62,411 bases of DNA. Source: Actinomycetes bacterium (GTDB lineage: Bacteria > Actinomycetota > Acidimicrobiia > Acidimicrobiales > Ilumatobacteraceae). The DNA lies in assembly GCA_025359865.1 (NCBI GenBank), contig JANYDH010000197.1:1-62411 (forward strand). Reading direction: 5' to 3'. The number at the start of each line of letters is the position of its first letter. Within the stretch, counting starts at the first letter, position 1. The position numbers were made by a program, and so were the translations under genes. Positions 52,270 through 60,502 of the stretch are shown here, in pieces. The notes below the pieces were generated by a model. The model made no database searches. It was not told where the DNA came from and worked only from the letters and a program-made list of their open reading frames with translations.

Positions 52270-55200
52270 ATGTGCGGCATCGTCTCGATCCTGGCTCGAC
52301 CATCTACCCGCGCCGTACCCGCGGCGGCAGAGCTGGTTGCGTTGCTCGATGCTGCTGTCGCAGCCGCCGATCTGGCGTCGGCTACCGCCCACGTCGCCGA
52401 GGTCGATCGGTTGTTGCACGGCACGCCTGGTGTCGCTGCATTGATCGGCCATTTCGAACTCGTCGCCGCGCTCAGTACTCGTCTCGACCTGCTCGACGCC
52501 AGAGCATCCGCCCGTGAGGCTGAACTCGAGGTAGCAGCCGACCTGGCTGTTGACGAACTCGAATCTGCTAATAGTGAACTCATTGCATTTCGCGACGCCA
52601 CATGGGCAGTACGTAACGACCGGTTCCGCACCGCAGCCGCAGTCGACTTGTTAGCCGGTCGACAGGCGGGGCCTGCGGCCATCGCTGCATATCTCGCCGT
52701 GCAACAGGCGCTGTCGGCGATCGACCGTATGGAAGTCCGCGGCCGCGACTCCGCCGGGTTGCACCTCTATGTGTGGCAGCACGGGCTGTCGCTGGGCGAT
52801 CCGTCGGTCGCTGCATCGTTGTCGGCGCGCACCGCCGATCCGCTTTTTCAGAACGGCTCGGTTCGTGTGGCCAACGAATGCTTCAGCTTCGTCTACAAGG
52901 CGGCGGCCGAGATCGGCGAACTCGGCGACAATACGGCGGCCTTGCGGCGCGGCATCCACGCCGACGATCTGCTTCGGCTTGCGTTGTCACAGCCGGACGC
53001 GCGCATCTCGGTGGTCGGCCACACCCGTTGGGCAAGCGTCGGAATCATCAGCGAGGCGAACTGCCACCCGATCAACAGCGAAGAAAGCGAGTTGATGGGC
53101 GGTGAACTTCAGCCCTACGTGGTTGCCGCGTTGAACGGCGATGTCGACAATCACGCCGACATCAAGGCAGGGTTCGGGCTGCGCATCGCAGGCCCAATCA
53201 CCACCGATGCCAAGATAATTCCCGCTGCCACTGCTCGCCACGCGGCCAACACCGGTGGCGATCTGGTTGAGGCGTTTCGTCGCAGTGTTGCCAGCTTCGA
53301 CGGCAGCGTGGCCATCGCCGCCTCGGGTGCCGCACATCCCGATCAGGTCTACCTTGCGCTGCGTGGAAGTGGGCAGGGCATCTACATCGGTCTCGCGCAA
53401 GACATGTTCATCGTGGCCAGCGAACCGTACGGGATGGTCGAAGAGACCATGCGCTACGTGCGCGTCGACGGCGAAACGCCCGCACGACCTGGCGAACCGC
53501 AAAGCCGCGGTCAGGTGTATGTGCTCGATGCCGCGCATGCGGGCGACTTGCAGGGCATGCGCCGGATGGCCTACGACGGAACACCGCTGCCGCTGTCTGA
53601 CGCCGACGTGGCGATTGCGCAGGTCACCACCCGCGACATCGACCGCGGCGATGCACCGCACTTCTTGCTGAAGGAGATCACCGAAGCGCCGGAAAGCCTG
53701 CGCAAGACCCTGCGTGGCAAGATCGTCGAACACGAGGGATTGCTGCGGGCAGTGGTTGGCGATCGCGCCCTGCCAGCGGCTGTGATCGCTCGCTTGGGCC
53801 GCGGAGAGCTGCGCAAGATCCGCGTGATCGGTCAGGGAACTGCCGCGGTGGCCGGACGGAGCGCTGCGGCCGTGCTCGATGAGCTCGCAGACGGCGAGCT
53901 CGATGTCGAATCCATCACTGCGACCGAGTTGAGCGGGTTCCACATGCGTCTCGACATGTCTGACACGCTCGTCATCGCCGTCAGCCAAAGCGGGACCACG
54001 ACCGACACCAATCGCACGGTCGATCTGGTGCGTGCCCGTGGGGCCACCGTGTTGGCCATCGTCAACCGGCGCAACAGCGATCTCACCGACAAGTCCGATG
54101 GTGTGTTCTACACTAGCGATGGCCGCGATGTGGAGATGAGCGTGGCGTCGACGAAGGCGTTCTATGCACAAGTTGCTGCTGGAACGTTGCTGGCGTGCGC
54201 CATCACTGATGCGCTTGGTGTTGGCACTCCGAAACGGCGTCACGAGGTGCTCTCGTCGCTACGCGAGCTACCCGCCGCGCTACGCGAGGTGTTGACCCGT
54301 CGCCCCGAGGTTGCCCTGGCCGCGCAACGGTTTGCCCCATCAAAGCGGTACTGGGCCGTGGTCGGCAGCGGCCCGAACACGATTGCGGCCAACGAGGTAC
54401 GGATCAAGCTCAGCGAGTTGTGTTACAAGTCGATCGCCTGCGACGTCACCGAAGACAAGAAGCACATCGATCTCTCCAGTGAGCCACTGATTCTGGTCTG
54501 CGCCGCCGGACTAGTCGGTGGCACCGCCGACGACGTGGCCAAGGAGGTAGCGATCTACAAGGCGCACAAGGCCACTCCGATTGTGATTGCCACCGAGGGC
54601 GATGAACGGTTCGCAGCTGCGTCTGCAGTCCTCAGTGTCCCGGCCGTCGACAAGGCGCTCGGGTTCGTGCTTTCGGCGATGGTCGGGCACCTGTGGGGCT
54701 ACGAGGCAGCGTTGGCGATTGACGGCTCGGCCCGCCCGCTGCGTGAAGCCCGCGATGTCATCGAGCGTGCGGTTGGGGTGACACCCGATGGCGAGCAGGT
54801 ACTGCGCCGGGTTCGCGTCGAGTTACCGCTGCTGGCCGACCGGTTCTTCGACACGCTTCACTCGGGTGGCTACGACGGTCACCTCGAGGCATCCACCGCA
54901 GTGCGGCTTGCGGCCATCTTGCGTGACGCGCTCAGCGAGCGCCCGCTCGAGGACTACCAGCGTGCAACGGGCAAGATCTCCACGCCGAGTGTGCTCATCG
55001 ACGACCTCACTGCTGCGCTCACTCGGGCGATCGAAGAGCTCACCCGGCCGGTCGATGCAATCAAGCATCAGGCAAAGACCGTTACCGTTGGCATCAGTCG
55101 TAATGACGAAGGTGTGCTCGACCGACCGCTCGTGCAGGCCTTGCTCGATGCCGGCGCCAGCCGCGACCGGCTCACGTATCGCACGCTCAAGATCGTCGCC

Positions 55201-55680
55201 GACCTCGACCCAGCGGTCGCCGCGGTGGTCGGGTACACCCGCTACGCCATCGACGGTGATCCCAACGGCGAGGCCGGAGACGGCACCATCACGGTGGTCG
55301 ACCGGGGCGGGCTTTCACGCGATGTGCCCAGTCGAGTCGACGTGAACAGCCAATTGGTGGGCACCAAGCGTCGCGTGGCCAGCGAGCGTGAAGTGCTGGT
55401 GGTGCGCGGTCGTTCCGATGGTCGCACCGTCATCTTGGTGCCCGAGGTAAAGGCCGGTGTGTGCACTGGCATCACGCTGTTGCACGTGCGGTTTCACGAC
55501 CATCTTCCGGTGGCAGCCATCCGTGGCGTGTTGCAGGGCTACGACCGGCGGTATGACCGCCTTGTCGACTGGGTGTCCGAGACCGAGGGCACATTCCGCA
55601 ACGACCGGCTTGCCGATCTGAGCGTGGCCGATCTGCTGATCAATCCGATTTCCGATGTAGCCGACCACTGGCAGGCATGA
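52270..55680 (+). CDS. Giant glucosamine-6-phosphate synthase-like protein (GATase II + two SIS domains)
   Basis: A 1136-residue relative of GlmS, which makes glucosamine-6-phosphate from fructose-6-phosphate and glutamine; GlmS is normally about 610 aa. ATG 52270 is chosen so that Cys2 (MCGIVS) is the amidotransferase nucleophile; a TTG 9 bases upstream would bury it. A helical insert of about 140-180 residues follows the first strand. The rest of the glutaminase (RDSAGLHL, GHTRWASVG at 250-258, LNGDVDN), SIS1 (SQSGTTTDT at 572, STKAF at 627) and SIS2 follow. About 320 extra residues after roughly residue 817 match nothing I know. Substrate may differ from GlmS. Confidence 0.85.
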   Translation: MCGIVSILARPSTRAVPAAAELVALLDAAVAAADLASATAHVAEVDRLLHGTPGVAALIGHFELVAALSTRLDLLDARASAREAELEVAADLAVDELESANSELIAFRDATWAVRNDRFRTAAAVDLLAGRQAGPAAIAAYLAVQQALSAIDRMEVRGRDSAGLHLYVWQHGLSLGDPSVAASLSARTADPLFQNGSVRVANECFSFVYKAAAEIGELGDNTAALRRGIHADDLLRLALSQPDARISVVGHTRWASVGIISEANCHPINSEESELMGGELQPYVVAALNGDVDNHADIKAGFGLRIAGPITTDAKIIPAATARHAANTGGDLVEAFRRSVASFDGSVAIAASGAAHPDQVYLALRGSGQGIYIGLAQDMFIVASEPYGMVEETMRYVRVDGETPARPGEPQSRGQVYVLDAAHAGDLQGMRRMAYDGTPLPLSDADVAIAQVTTRDIDRGDAPHFLLKEITEAPESLRKTLRGKIVEHEGLLRAVVGDRALPAAVIARLGRGELRKIRVIGQGTAAVAGRSAAAVLDELADGELDVESITATELSGFHMRLDMSDTLVIAVSQSGTTTDTNRTVDLVRARGATVLAIVNRRNSDLTDKSDGVFYTSDGRDVEMSVASTKAFYAQVAAGTLLACAITDALGVGTPKRRHEVLSSLRELPAALREVLTRRPEVALAAQRFAPSKRYWAVVGSGPNTIAANEVRIKLSELCYKSIACDVTEDKKHIDLSSEPLILVCAAGLVGGTADDVAKEVAIYKAHKATPIVIATEGDERFAAASAVLSVPAVDKALGFVLSAMVGHLWGYEAALAIDGSARPLREARDVIERAVGVTPDGEQVLRRVRVELPLLADRFFDTLHSGGYDGHLEASTAVRLAAILRDALSERPLEDYQRATGKISTPSVLIDDLTAALTRAIEELTRPVDAIKHQAKTVTVGISRNDEGVLDRPLVQALLDAGASRDRLTYRTLKIVADLDPAVAAVVGYTRYAIDGDPNGEAGDGTITVVDRGGLSRDVPSRVDVNSQLVGTKRRVASEREVLVVRGRSDGRTVILVPEVKAGVCTGITLLHVRFHDHLPVAAIRGVLQGYDRRYDRLVDWVSETEGTFRNDRLADLSVADLLINPISDVADHWQA

Positions 55681-56060
55681 CCGGCACCGCCGGGGTGAAG
55701 GGTATCGGTGTCGACGCGGTCGACATCGAGCGCTTTCGGCGCTCCTTGCTGCGGACCCCGTCGATGCGTGAGCGCCTGTTCACCGAAGTCGAATTGGCCT
55801 ATGTCGAGCCGAAGGCCGACCCGGTTCCGTCGTTGGCGGCCAGGTTCGCCGCTCGTGAGGCGGTCATGAAAGCAATGGGTGTCGGGCTAGGAGCGTTCGG
55901 CTTCCACGAGGTCTGGGTCAGTCGGGCTCAGAGCGGGGAACCCTCGCTCGTGGTCACTGGTTCAGCGTTGGTGCTGGCCGAACAGGCAGGCATCGAGCGG
56001 TGGCATCTCTCGATCACGCACACCGCGTTGGTGGCAATCGCCTACGTCGTCGCCACATGA
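55677..56060 (+). CDS. acpS: Holo-[acyl-carrier-protein] synthase
   Basis: AcpS (127 aa) transfers phosphopantetheine from CoA to acyl carrier protein. The metal site is formed by GIGVDAVDIERF (Asp) and RFAAREAVMKAMG (Glu); the ending HLSITHTALVAIAYVVA is typical. The start overlaps the glmS-like stop by 4 bases (ATGA), so translation is coupled. A hairpin follows 20 bases later. Confidence 0.94.
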   Translation: MTGTAGVKGIGVDAVDIERFRRSLLRTPSMRERLFTEVELAYVEPKADPVPSLAARFAAREAVMKAMGVGLGAFGFHEVWVSRAQSGEPSLVVTGSALVLAEQAGIERWHLSITHTALVAIAYVVAT

Positions 56061-56080
56061 GTGTGTCGTCTGGCTGAGTC

Positions 56081-56119
56081 GCGTCGAGTTTCCTGTCGCT
56101 GGCGACGACAACTCGACGC
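56081..56119. terminator. Hairpin after acpS
   Basis: GCGTCGAGTT (56081-56090) pairs perfectly with AACTCGACGC (56110-56119), and the loop contains GTCGC paired with GCGAC. No T run follows. Its place between acpS and the next gene, and its nested form, match the other three terminator-like hairpins in the window. Confidence 0.6.
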
Positions 56120-56195
56120 GGTGTCGACCGGCTGGGGTGGCGGAGGTGGGTGCGCGAACGGGTCGTCTGGGTGAGCCGCAGTAGGCTCAGCGCGG

Positions 56196-57554
56196 ATGCT
56201 GCCGATCCTGACGCCCGACGAGATGCGCGCCATCGATGCCTGGGCACCTGATCCGGTCGAGGTGCTTGTCGAGAGGGCCGGATCAGCGGTCGCTCGGGCG
56301 GCCGTGCGGATGTTGGGCGGCACATACGGTCGTACGGTCAACGTGATCGTCGGTACCGGAAACAATGGTGCCGACGGGCGAGTGGCCGCGCAGCACCTTG
56401 CGGCGCGCGGTGTGAAGGTGCGCGTGTTCACGGTGGCTGCATGTCCGACACGTCTGCCTGAAGCCGATCTGGTGATAGACGCAGCCTTTGGCACGGGGTT
56501 CCGAGGCACCTGGCATCCTCCCGACATCGGCGATTGCCGGGTGCTGGCGGTCGATGTCCCGAGCGGAGTCGACGGGCTCACCGGAACCGCAGGTGCTGGC
56601 GTGCTCGCCGCTGACCACACGATCACGTTCGCAGCCCTGAAGCCCGGACTGTTGTTTCCGCCCGGCAGTGGTCTAGCTGGCGAGTTGGAGTTGGTCGACA
56701 TTCAACTCGACGTAGGTGTCACGAACGCCCACCTCGTGCAGCGCAGTGATGTCGCCGGCTGGTGGCCGCACCGGATCGCTTCTGCGCACAAGTGGGATGC
56801 CGCGGTGCGGATCATCGCCGGAAGCCGCACCATGGGTGGCGCCGCGGCACTCGCTGCGGCCGGTGCGCAGCGCAGTGGGGCAGGCATGTTGCACGTCTCT
56901 AGTCCGGGCGTCGAGATGGCCCCGTACCTCCCGCTCGAAGTGGTGCAACGTTCGCTGCCGGCGAGCGGCTGGGCCGACGAAGCGCTGAGCACACTTGACC
57001 GCTTCCACGCGGTCGTACTCGGCCCGGGACTCGGTCGGAATGACGAAATGGCAGCGAGCACGCGACACATGACCGTCAACACGCCGCTACCCCTTGTAGT
57101 CGATGGAGATGCGCTGTTCGCCCTTGCGTGGAACTCGGAAGGCGCAGCCGCGCTGTTGAATCAACGTCATGCGCCAACCGTGCTCACCCCCCACGACGGC
57201 GAGTATCAGTTGCTCACCGGGGCGGCACCTGCTGTAGACCGCATTGCGGCCGCTCGCCGACTTGCCCGCGACACCAATTGTGTCGTGCTGCTCAAAGGCG
57301 CAGCCACCGTTGTGGCCGACCCGCACGGCCGAGTGCTCGTCGTCACTGCGGGCGACGAACGGCTGGCCACTGCCGGAACCGGCGACGTACTTGCCGGCAT
57401 CGTCGGCGCTCTCCTCGCCCATCAGGTTCCGGCGTTCGAGGCAGCTGCCGCTGCAGCTTGGGTGCACGGACGTGCGGCGCGGCTTGGTCCGACCGTTGGA
57501 TTCGTCGCCTCCGATCTACCGGGGCTCATTCCGCGGGTGCTTGCGGAACTGTGA
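56196..57554 (+). CDS. nnr: Bifunctional NAD(P)H-hydrate repair enzyme (epimerase + dehydratase)
   Basis: A 452-residue two-domain protein that repairs hydrated NAD(P)H. The N-terminal YjeF_N epimerase domain (about 1-195) has VIVGTGNNGADGRVAAQHLA, DAAFGTGF and DVPSGVDGLTG. The C-terminal ADP/ATP-dependent dehydratase domain (about 205-452) has VVLGPGLGRN, PTVLTPHDGEY, LLKGAATVV and the phosphate loop ATAGTGDVLAGIVGALLA. Both active sites look complete. The stop overlaps the alr GTG by 4 bases. Its place beside acpS and alr is common in Gram-positives. Confidence 0.93.
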   Translation: MLPILTPDEMRAIDAWAPDPVEVLVERAGSAVARAAVRMLGGTYGRTVNVIVGTGNNGADGRVAAQHLAARGVKVRVFTVAACPTRLPEADLVIDAAFGTGFRGTWHPPDIGDCRVLAVDVPSGVDGLTGTAGAGVLAADHTITFAALKPGLLFPPGSGLAGELELVDIQLDVGVTNAHLVQRSDVAGWWPHRIASAHKWDAAVRIIAGSRTMGGAAALAAAGAQRSGAGMLHVSSPGVEMAPYLPLEVVQRSLPASGWADEALSTLDRFHAVVLGPGLGRNDEMAASTRHMTVNTPLPLVVDGDALFALAWNSEGAAALLNQRHAPTVLTPHDGEYQLLTGAAPAVDRIAAARRLARDTNCVVLLKGAATVVADPHGRVLVVTAGDERLATAGTGDVLAGIVGALLAHQVPAFEAAAAAAWVHGRAARLGPTVGFVASDLPGLIPRVLAEL

Positions 57555-58654
57555 GTCGCTGGGCCTGGGCGGAAGTTGATCTTGCCGCGATCGAGCACAA
57601 CGTCGGGCTGCTCGGTGCCTCAGTGGCCCCGAGCGACGTGTGGGTCGCGGTCAAGGCCGATGGATACGGGCACGGTGCGGTGGCGGTGGCTCGTACCGCG
57701 CTCAGCGCGGGCGCTACGGGGTTGTGTGTCGCTTTGGTGCAAGAGGGGGTTGCGCTGCGAGAGGCGGGGATCGATGCGCCGATCCTGGTGCTCAGCGAGC
57801 AACCACCCGAGGAACTCGCAGCCGCCGTACGGCACAGGCTTATCGGAACGGTCTACTCCGTGGCCCAGATCAGGGCATGGGAAGCGGCGGGAGCGATCGA
57901 TCACCCGGTACATCTCAAGATCGACACCGGGATGCGCCGGGTAGGAGTGTCACCGGATCAGGCGATGGCGGTCGCGGACGCGATTGCGGCGAGCCCGTCG
58001 GTCGAGTTGGCCGGCGTGTTCACCCATCTGGCAGTCGCCGATCTGCTTGACGATCCGTTCACACAGCGGCAACTCGATACCTTCGAGGGGGTGCTCGCCA
58101 CGTTGGCTGCGGCAGGCCATGCCGCGCCGATGGTGCATGTGTCCAACTCGGCAGCGGCACTTGCCCACCCGGCAGCGCGGCGCTCGGTCGTGCGGGCAGG
58201 CATCGGAGCGTATGGCATCTCTCCTGGGTCGGGTGTCCATGATCTGGCGGCCGGTCTGCTGCCGGCGCTGTCGCTCCACGCACGCGTTTCGCATGCGAAA
58301 CGCGTGTCCGCCGGCGAGCGAATCTCGTACGGTTTGCGGCATCTGTTTACGCACGACACCACCGTGGCAACACTGCCGATCGGGTACGCGGATGGGGTGC
58401 CGCGTCGGCTGTCATCCGTTGGAGGTCAGGTGCTGGTCGGAGGTCGCCGCCGGCTGATCGTGGGTGTGGTCACCATGGATCAGTTGATGGTAGATGTGGG
58501 CGACAGTACGGTAGAGATTGGGGATCATGCGGTGCTGATCGGTTCGCAGGGTGACGAAACCATCACGGCGACCGAATGGGCCGACCGCCTCGGCACCATC
58601 GCGTATGAGATCGTGTGTGGTATCTCCGCGCGTATCGAGCGTCGCCCGCGCTGA
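57551..58654 (+). CDS. alr: Alanine racemase
   Basis: Alr (367 aa) makes D-alanine for peptidoglycan with PLP. K35 in AVKADGYGHG binds PLP and Y260 in RISYGLRH is the opposite base. KIDTGMRRVGV and LPIGYADGVPRRLS are typical. GTG 57551 overlaps the nnr stop (GTGA); a longer open frame inside nnr is rejected. The DNA for residues 244-252 holds a perfect 26-bp palindrome (58281-58306). tsaE follows after 42 bases. Confidence 0.95.
   Translation: MSRWAWAEVDLAAIEHNVGLLGASVAPSDVWVAVKADGYGHGAVAVARTALSAGATGLCVALVQEGVALREAGIDAPILVLSEQPPEELAAAVRHRLIGTVYSVAQIRAWEAAGAIDHPVHLKIDTGMRRVGVSPDQAMAVADAIAASPSVELAGVFTHLAVADLLDDPFTQRQLDTFEGVLATLAAAGHAAPMVHVSNSAAALAHPAARRSVVRAGIGAYGISPGSGVHDLAAGLLPALSLHARVSHAKRVSAGERISYGLRHLFTHDTTVATLPIGYADGVPRRLSSVGGQVLVGGRRRLIVGVVTMDQLMVDVGDSTVEIGDHAVLIGSQGDETITATEWADRLGTIAYEIVCGISARIERRPR
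58281..58306. repeat. Perfect 26-bp palindrome inside alr
   Basis: The half CACGCGTTTCGCA (58281-58293) is followed immediately by its exact reverse complement. There is no loop, so this is a dyad suited to a dimeric DNA-binding protein rather than an RNA hairpin. It lies in coding DNA for a variable part of alanine racemase. I do not recognise it as a known site. Confidence 0.85.
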
Positions 58655-58696
58655 TTCGTCGACTCGCCCGCGCTGAGGCCCTATCATCAGGTGGGC

Positions 58697-59176
58697 ATGC
58701 TTCGGCTACGTTCCACCTCGCTCGAGTCAACGCACGCCATTGCGGCTGCTCTGGCGCCGCTTGTGCGTAGCGGTGACATGGTCGTGCTTGCGGGCGAGAT
58801 GGGTGCCGGAAAGACCGCGTTTGCGCAGGGTTTCGGCGCGGCGCTGGGTGTGACTGATCCGATCACTTCGCCCACCTTCAACCTGGTTCATAGCCACCCG
58901 GCCGGGCGGCTCACGTTGCACCATGTCGATCTGTACCGGTTGAGTACCCAGCACGAGGTGGCCGACCTGGCGTTGGACGAACTCGCTGATGCTGATGGCA
59001 TCGTGCTCATCGAGTGGGGCGATGTCGTTGCTTCGGGGCTCGGTGATCATCTCGTTGTCCGTCTCGATGTCGACCCCGACGACGATGCCGCCCGCAACGT
59101 TGTGGTCAATGGCGTCGGGCGGAGTTGGGCGCTGCGCTGGGAACGTGTCGAAGCGGTCATGGCGGCATACATATGA
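58697..59176 (+). CDS. tsaE: tRNA threonylcarbamoyladenosine biosynthesis ATPase TsaE
   Basis: TsaE (159 aa) is the ATPase that resets the TsaB-TsaD complex during t6A37 modification of tRNA. The P-loop is GEMGAGKT (33-40). SPTFNLVHSHPAG, HHVDLYRL and LIEWGD are standard. ATG 58697 is used; TATCAT lies ten bases upstream and may be a -10 for a nearly leaderless mRNA. The TGA stop is the start of a hexanucleotide repeat leading to tsaB. Confidence 0.93.
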   Translation: MLRLRSTSLESTHAIAAALAPLVRSGDMVVLAGEMGAGKTAFAQGFGAALGVTDPITSPTFNLVHSHPAGRLTLHHVDLYRLSTQHEVADLALDELADADGIVLIEWGDVVASGLGDHLVVRLDVDPDDDAARNVVVNGVGRSWALRWERVEAVMAAYI

Positions 59177-59232
59177 CAGTGACAGTGATAGTGACAGTGA
59201 CAGTGACAGTGACAGTGACAGTGACAGTGACA
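59175..59232 (+). repeat. Hexanucleotide microsatellite between tsaE and tsaB
   Basis: Nine units of GACAGT (one is GATAGT) plus a partial unit fill the whole gap from the tsaE stop to just before the tsaB start. In the tsaB frame the repeat would read Ser-Asp; in the ATG that overlaps the tsaE stop it reads Val-Thr and ends at a TGA overlapping the tsaB GTG. Copy-number change would alter the distance between the genes but no frame. Confidence 0.95.
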
Positions 59233-59234
59233 TC

Positions 59235-59954
59235 GTGCTGATCCTTGGCATCGAGACCGCGACCGAACAGGTCAGTGTTGCGATCGGCGGGCACGAGGGA
59301 GTGCTCGGGCTGTTCGAGGTGTGTCGTGGCCGACGGCACGCGGAGATCCTCACGCCGGCAATCCAGTTTCTCGTGCAGCAAGCCGACATCGAGTTGAGCG
59401 AGATCGGTGTGGTCGCGGTCGACGTCGGCCCGGGTTTGTTCACCGGCATGCGAGTCGGGTTGGCGTCAGGCAAAGCGCTCGCTCAGGCGCTGAAGGTGCC
59501 GATGATCGGAATGTCGTCGCTCGACCTCCTTGCCTTCCCGTTGCGCCATAGCGACCGGACCATTGCGGCAGTGATTGATGCTCGTAGAGGCGAGGTGTTC
59601 TACTGCCTCTACCGTCCGGTACCGGGTGGGGTGCAACGGGTGACCGAGCCGCGGTGCGGCAGCGTTGACGAGCTCGTTGCTGAAGTCGTTGCCCGTCGAG
59701 ACGACCTGTTATGCGTCGGCGACGGTGCATTGCGCCATCGTGAGCAGATCGAGGCCGAGTTGCGATGTGACTTCGCCGAGCAGTTCTTGTCGAGACCGTC
59801 GGCGGCTCCGCTCGTCCAGCTCGCTCATGCGAAAGCGCTGCGTGAGGAATGGGTCAACCCATGGGAGATCCATGCCCTGTACCTTCGTGCGCCCGACGCC
59901 CAGATCAATTGGTCAACCCGAGCGTCGGCCGTGCCCGGGGCCGGTCTGTCGTGA
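59235..59954 (+). CDS. tsaB: tRNA threonylcarbamoyladenosine biosynthesis protein TsaB
   Basis: TsaB (239 aa) is the inactive ASKHA partner that supports TsaD. VLILGIETATEQVSVAIGG and VDVGPGLFTGMRVGLASGKALAQAL are family signatures, and DARRGEVFYCLY lies in the centre. GTG 59235 is chosen because homologues begin with this strand; the frame is open further upstream through the repeat (poly Ser-Asp) into tsaE, which is rejected. No Shine-Dalgarno sequence precedes it, so coupling through the repeat's small out-of-frame peptide is possible. It overlaps rimI by 4 bases. Confidence 0.93.
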   Translation: MLILGIETATEQVSVAIGGHEGVLGLFEVCRGRRHAEILTPAIQFLVQQADIELSEIGVVAVDVGPGLFTGMRVGLASGKALAQALKVPMIGMSSLDLLAFPLRHSDRTIAAVIDARRGEVFYCLYRPVPGGVQRVTEPRCGSVDELVAEVVARRDDLLCVGDGALRHREQIEAELRCDFAEQFLSRPSAAPLVQLAHAKALREEWVNPWEIHALYLRAPDAQINWSTRASAVPGAGLS

Positions 59955-60502
59955 GTGTGATGTCGTGGTTGTTGCGTCGACCAACCGGAAAACAGGCGCT
60001 ACAGATCGAGCCGTTACGTCGACGCGACCTGAGCGAAATCGAGCCGATCGAGCAGGTCTCGTATCCTCGGCCGTGGACGCCCGGCATCTTTCACAGTGAG
60101 ATCGAGCTAGCGCGCGCGGGTGAGCGCTACTACATCGTCGCCCGCCAGGATGATCATCTGGTGGGGTACGCGGGCTTGATGTTCGTCGTCGGCGATGCCC
60201 ACATCACCAACATCGCCACCTCCCCGGCCCACCAGCGCTCCGGGGTTGCTACTCGACTACTGGCGGACCTGGCGTGGGAGGCGATCACGCGCAACTGTTC
60301 GGCAATGACATTAGAGGTGCGTGCCGCCAACCTTGCCGCGCAGGCGCTGTACCGCAACTTCGGCTTTGCCCCGGTTGGAGTTCGCCAGAAGTACTATGAG
60401 AACGTGGACGATGCCATTGTGATGTGGTGTCACGAGATCGGCGAACCGGCGTATCGACAGCGTCTCATCGAGATCTGTCCGGAGGCCGCCCGTGACGACT
60501 GA
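59951..60502 (+). CDS. rimI: Ribosomal protein alanine acetyltransferase-like GNAT protein
   Basis: A 183-residue GNAT acetyltransferase. The acetyl-CoA loop is HQRSGVATRLLADL and the C-terminal AAQALYRNFGFAPVGVRQKYY is typical of RimI, which acetylates the N-terminus of S18 or other proteins. The first 20 residues before LQIEPLRRRDL are an extension. GTG 59951 overlaps the tsaB stop (GTGA); ATG 59960 is an alternative. Its place between tsaB and tsaD is the standard one. Confidence 0.9.
   Translation: MSVMSWLLRRPTGKQALQIEPLRRRDLSEIEPIEQVSYPRPWTPGIFHSEIELARAGERYYIVARQDDHLVGYAGLMFVVGDAHITNIATSPAHQRSGVATRLLADLAWEAITRNCSAMTLEVRAANLAAQALYRNFGFAPVGVRQKYYENVDDAIVMWCHEIGEPAYRQRLIEICPEAARDD

Noticed and set aside
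52987-54243. 418-codon minus-strand frame inside the glmS-like gene
   Set aside because: It mirrors the codon pattern of the conserved SIS/GATase gene and shows no family features.
59175-59232. Repeat array considered as a CRISPR
   Set aside because: Units are 6 bases, directly adjacent, without spacers or cas genes; it is a microsatellite.
58989-59234. tsaB start far upstream, giving a poly Ser-Asp N-terminus
   Set aside because: It overlaps tsaE out of frame and translates the hexanucleotide repeat; homologues start at the VLILGIET strand.
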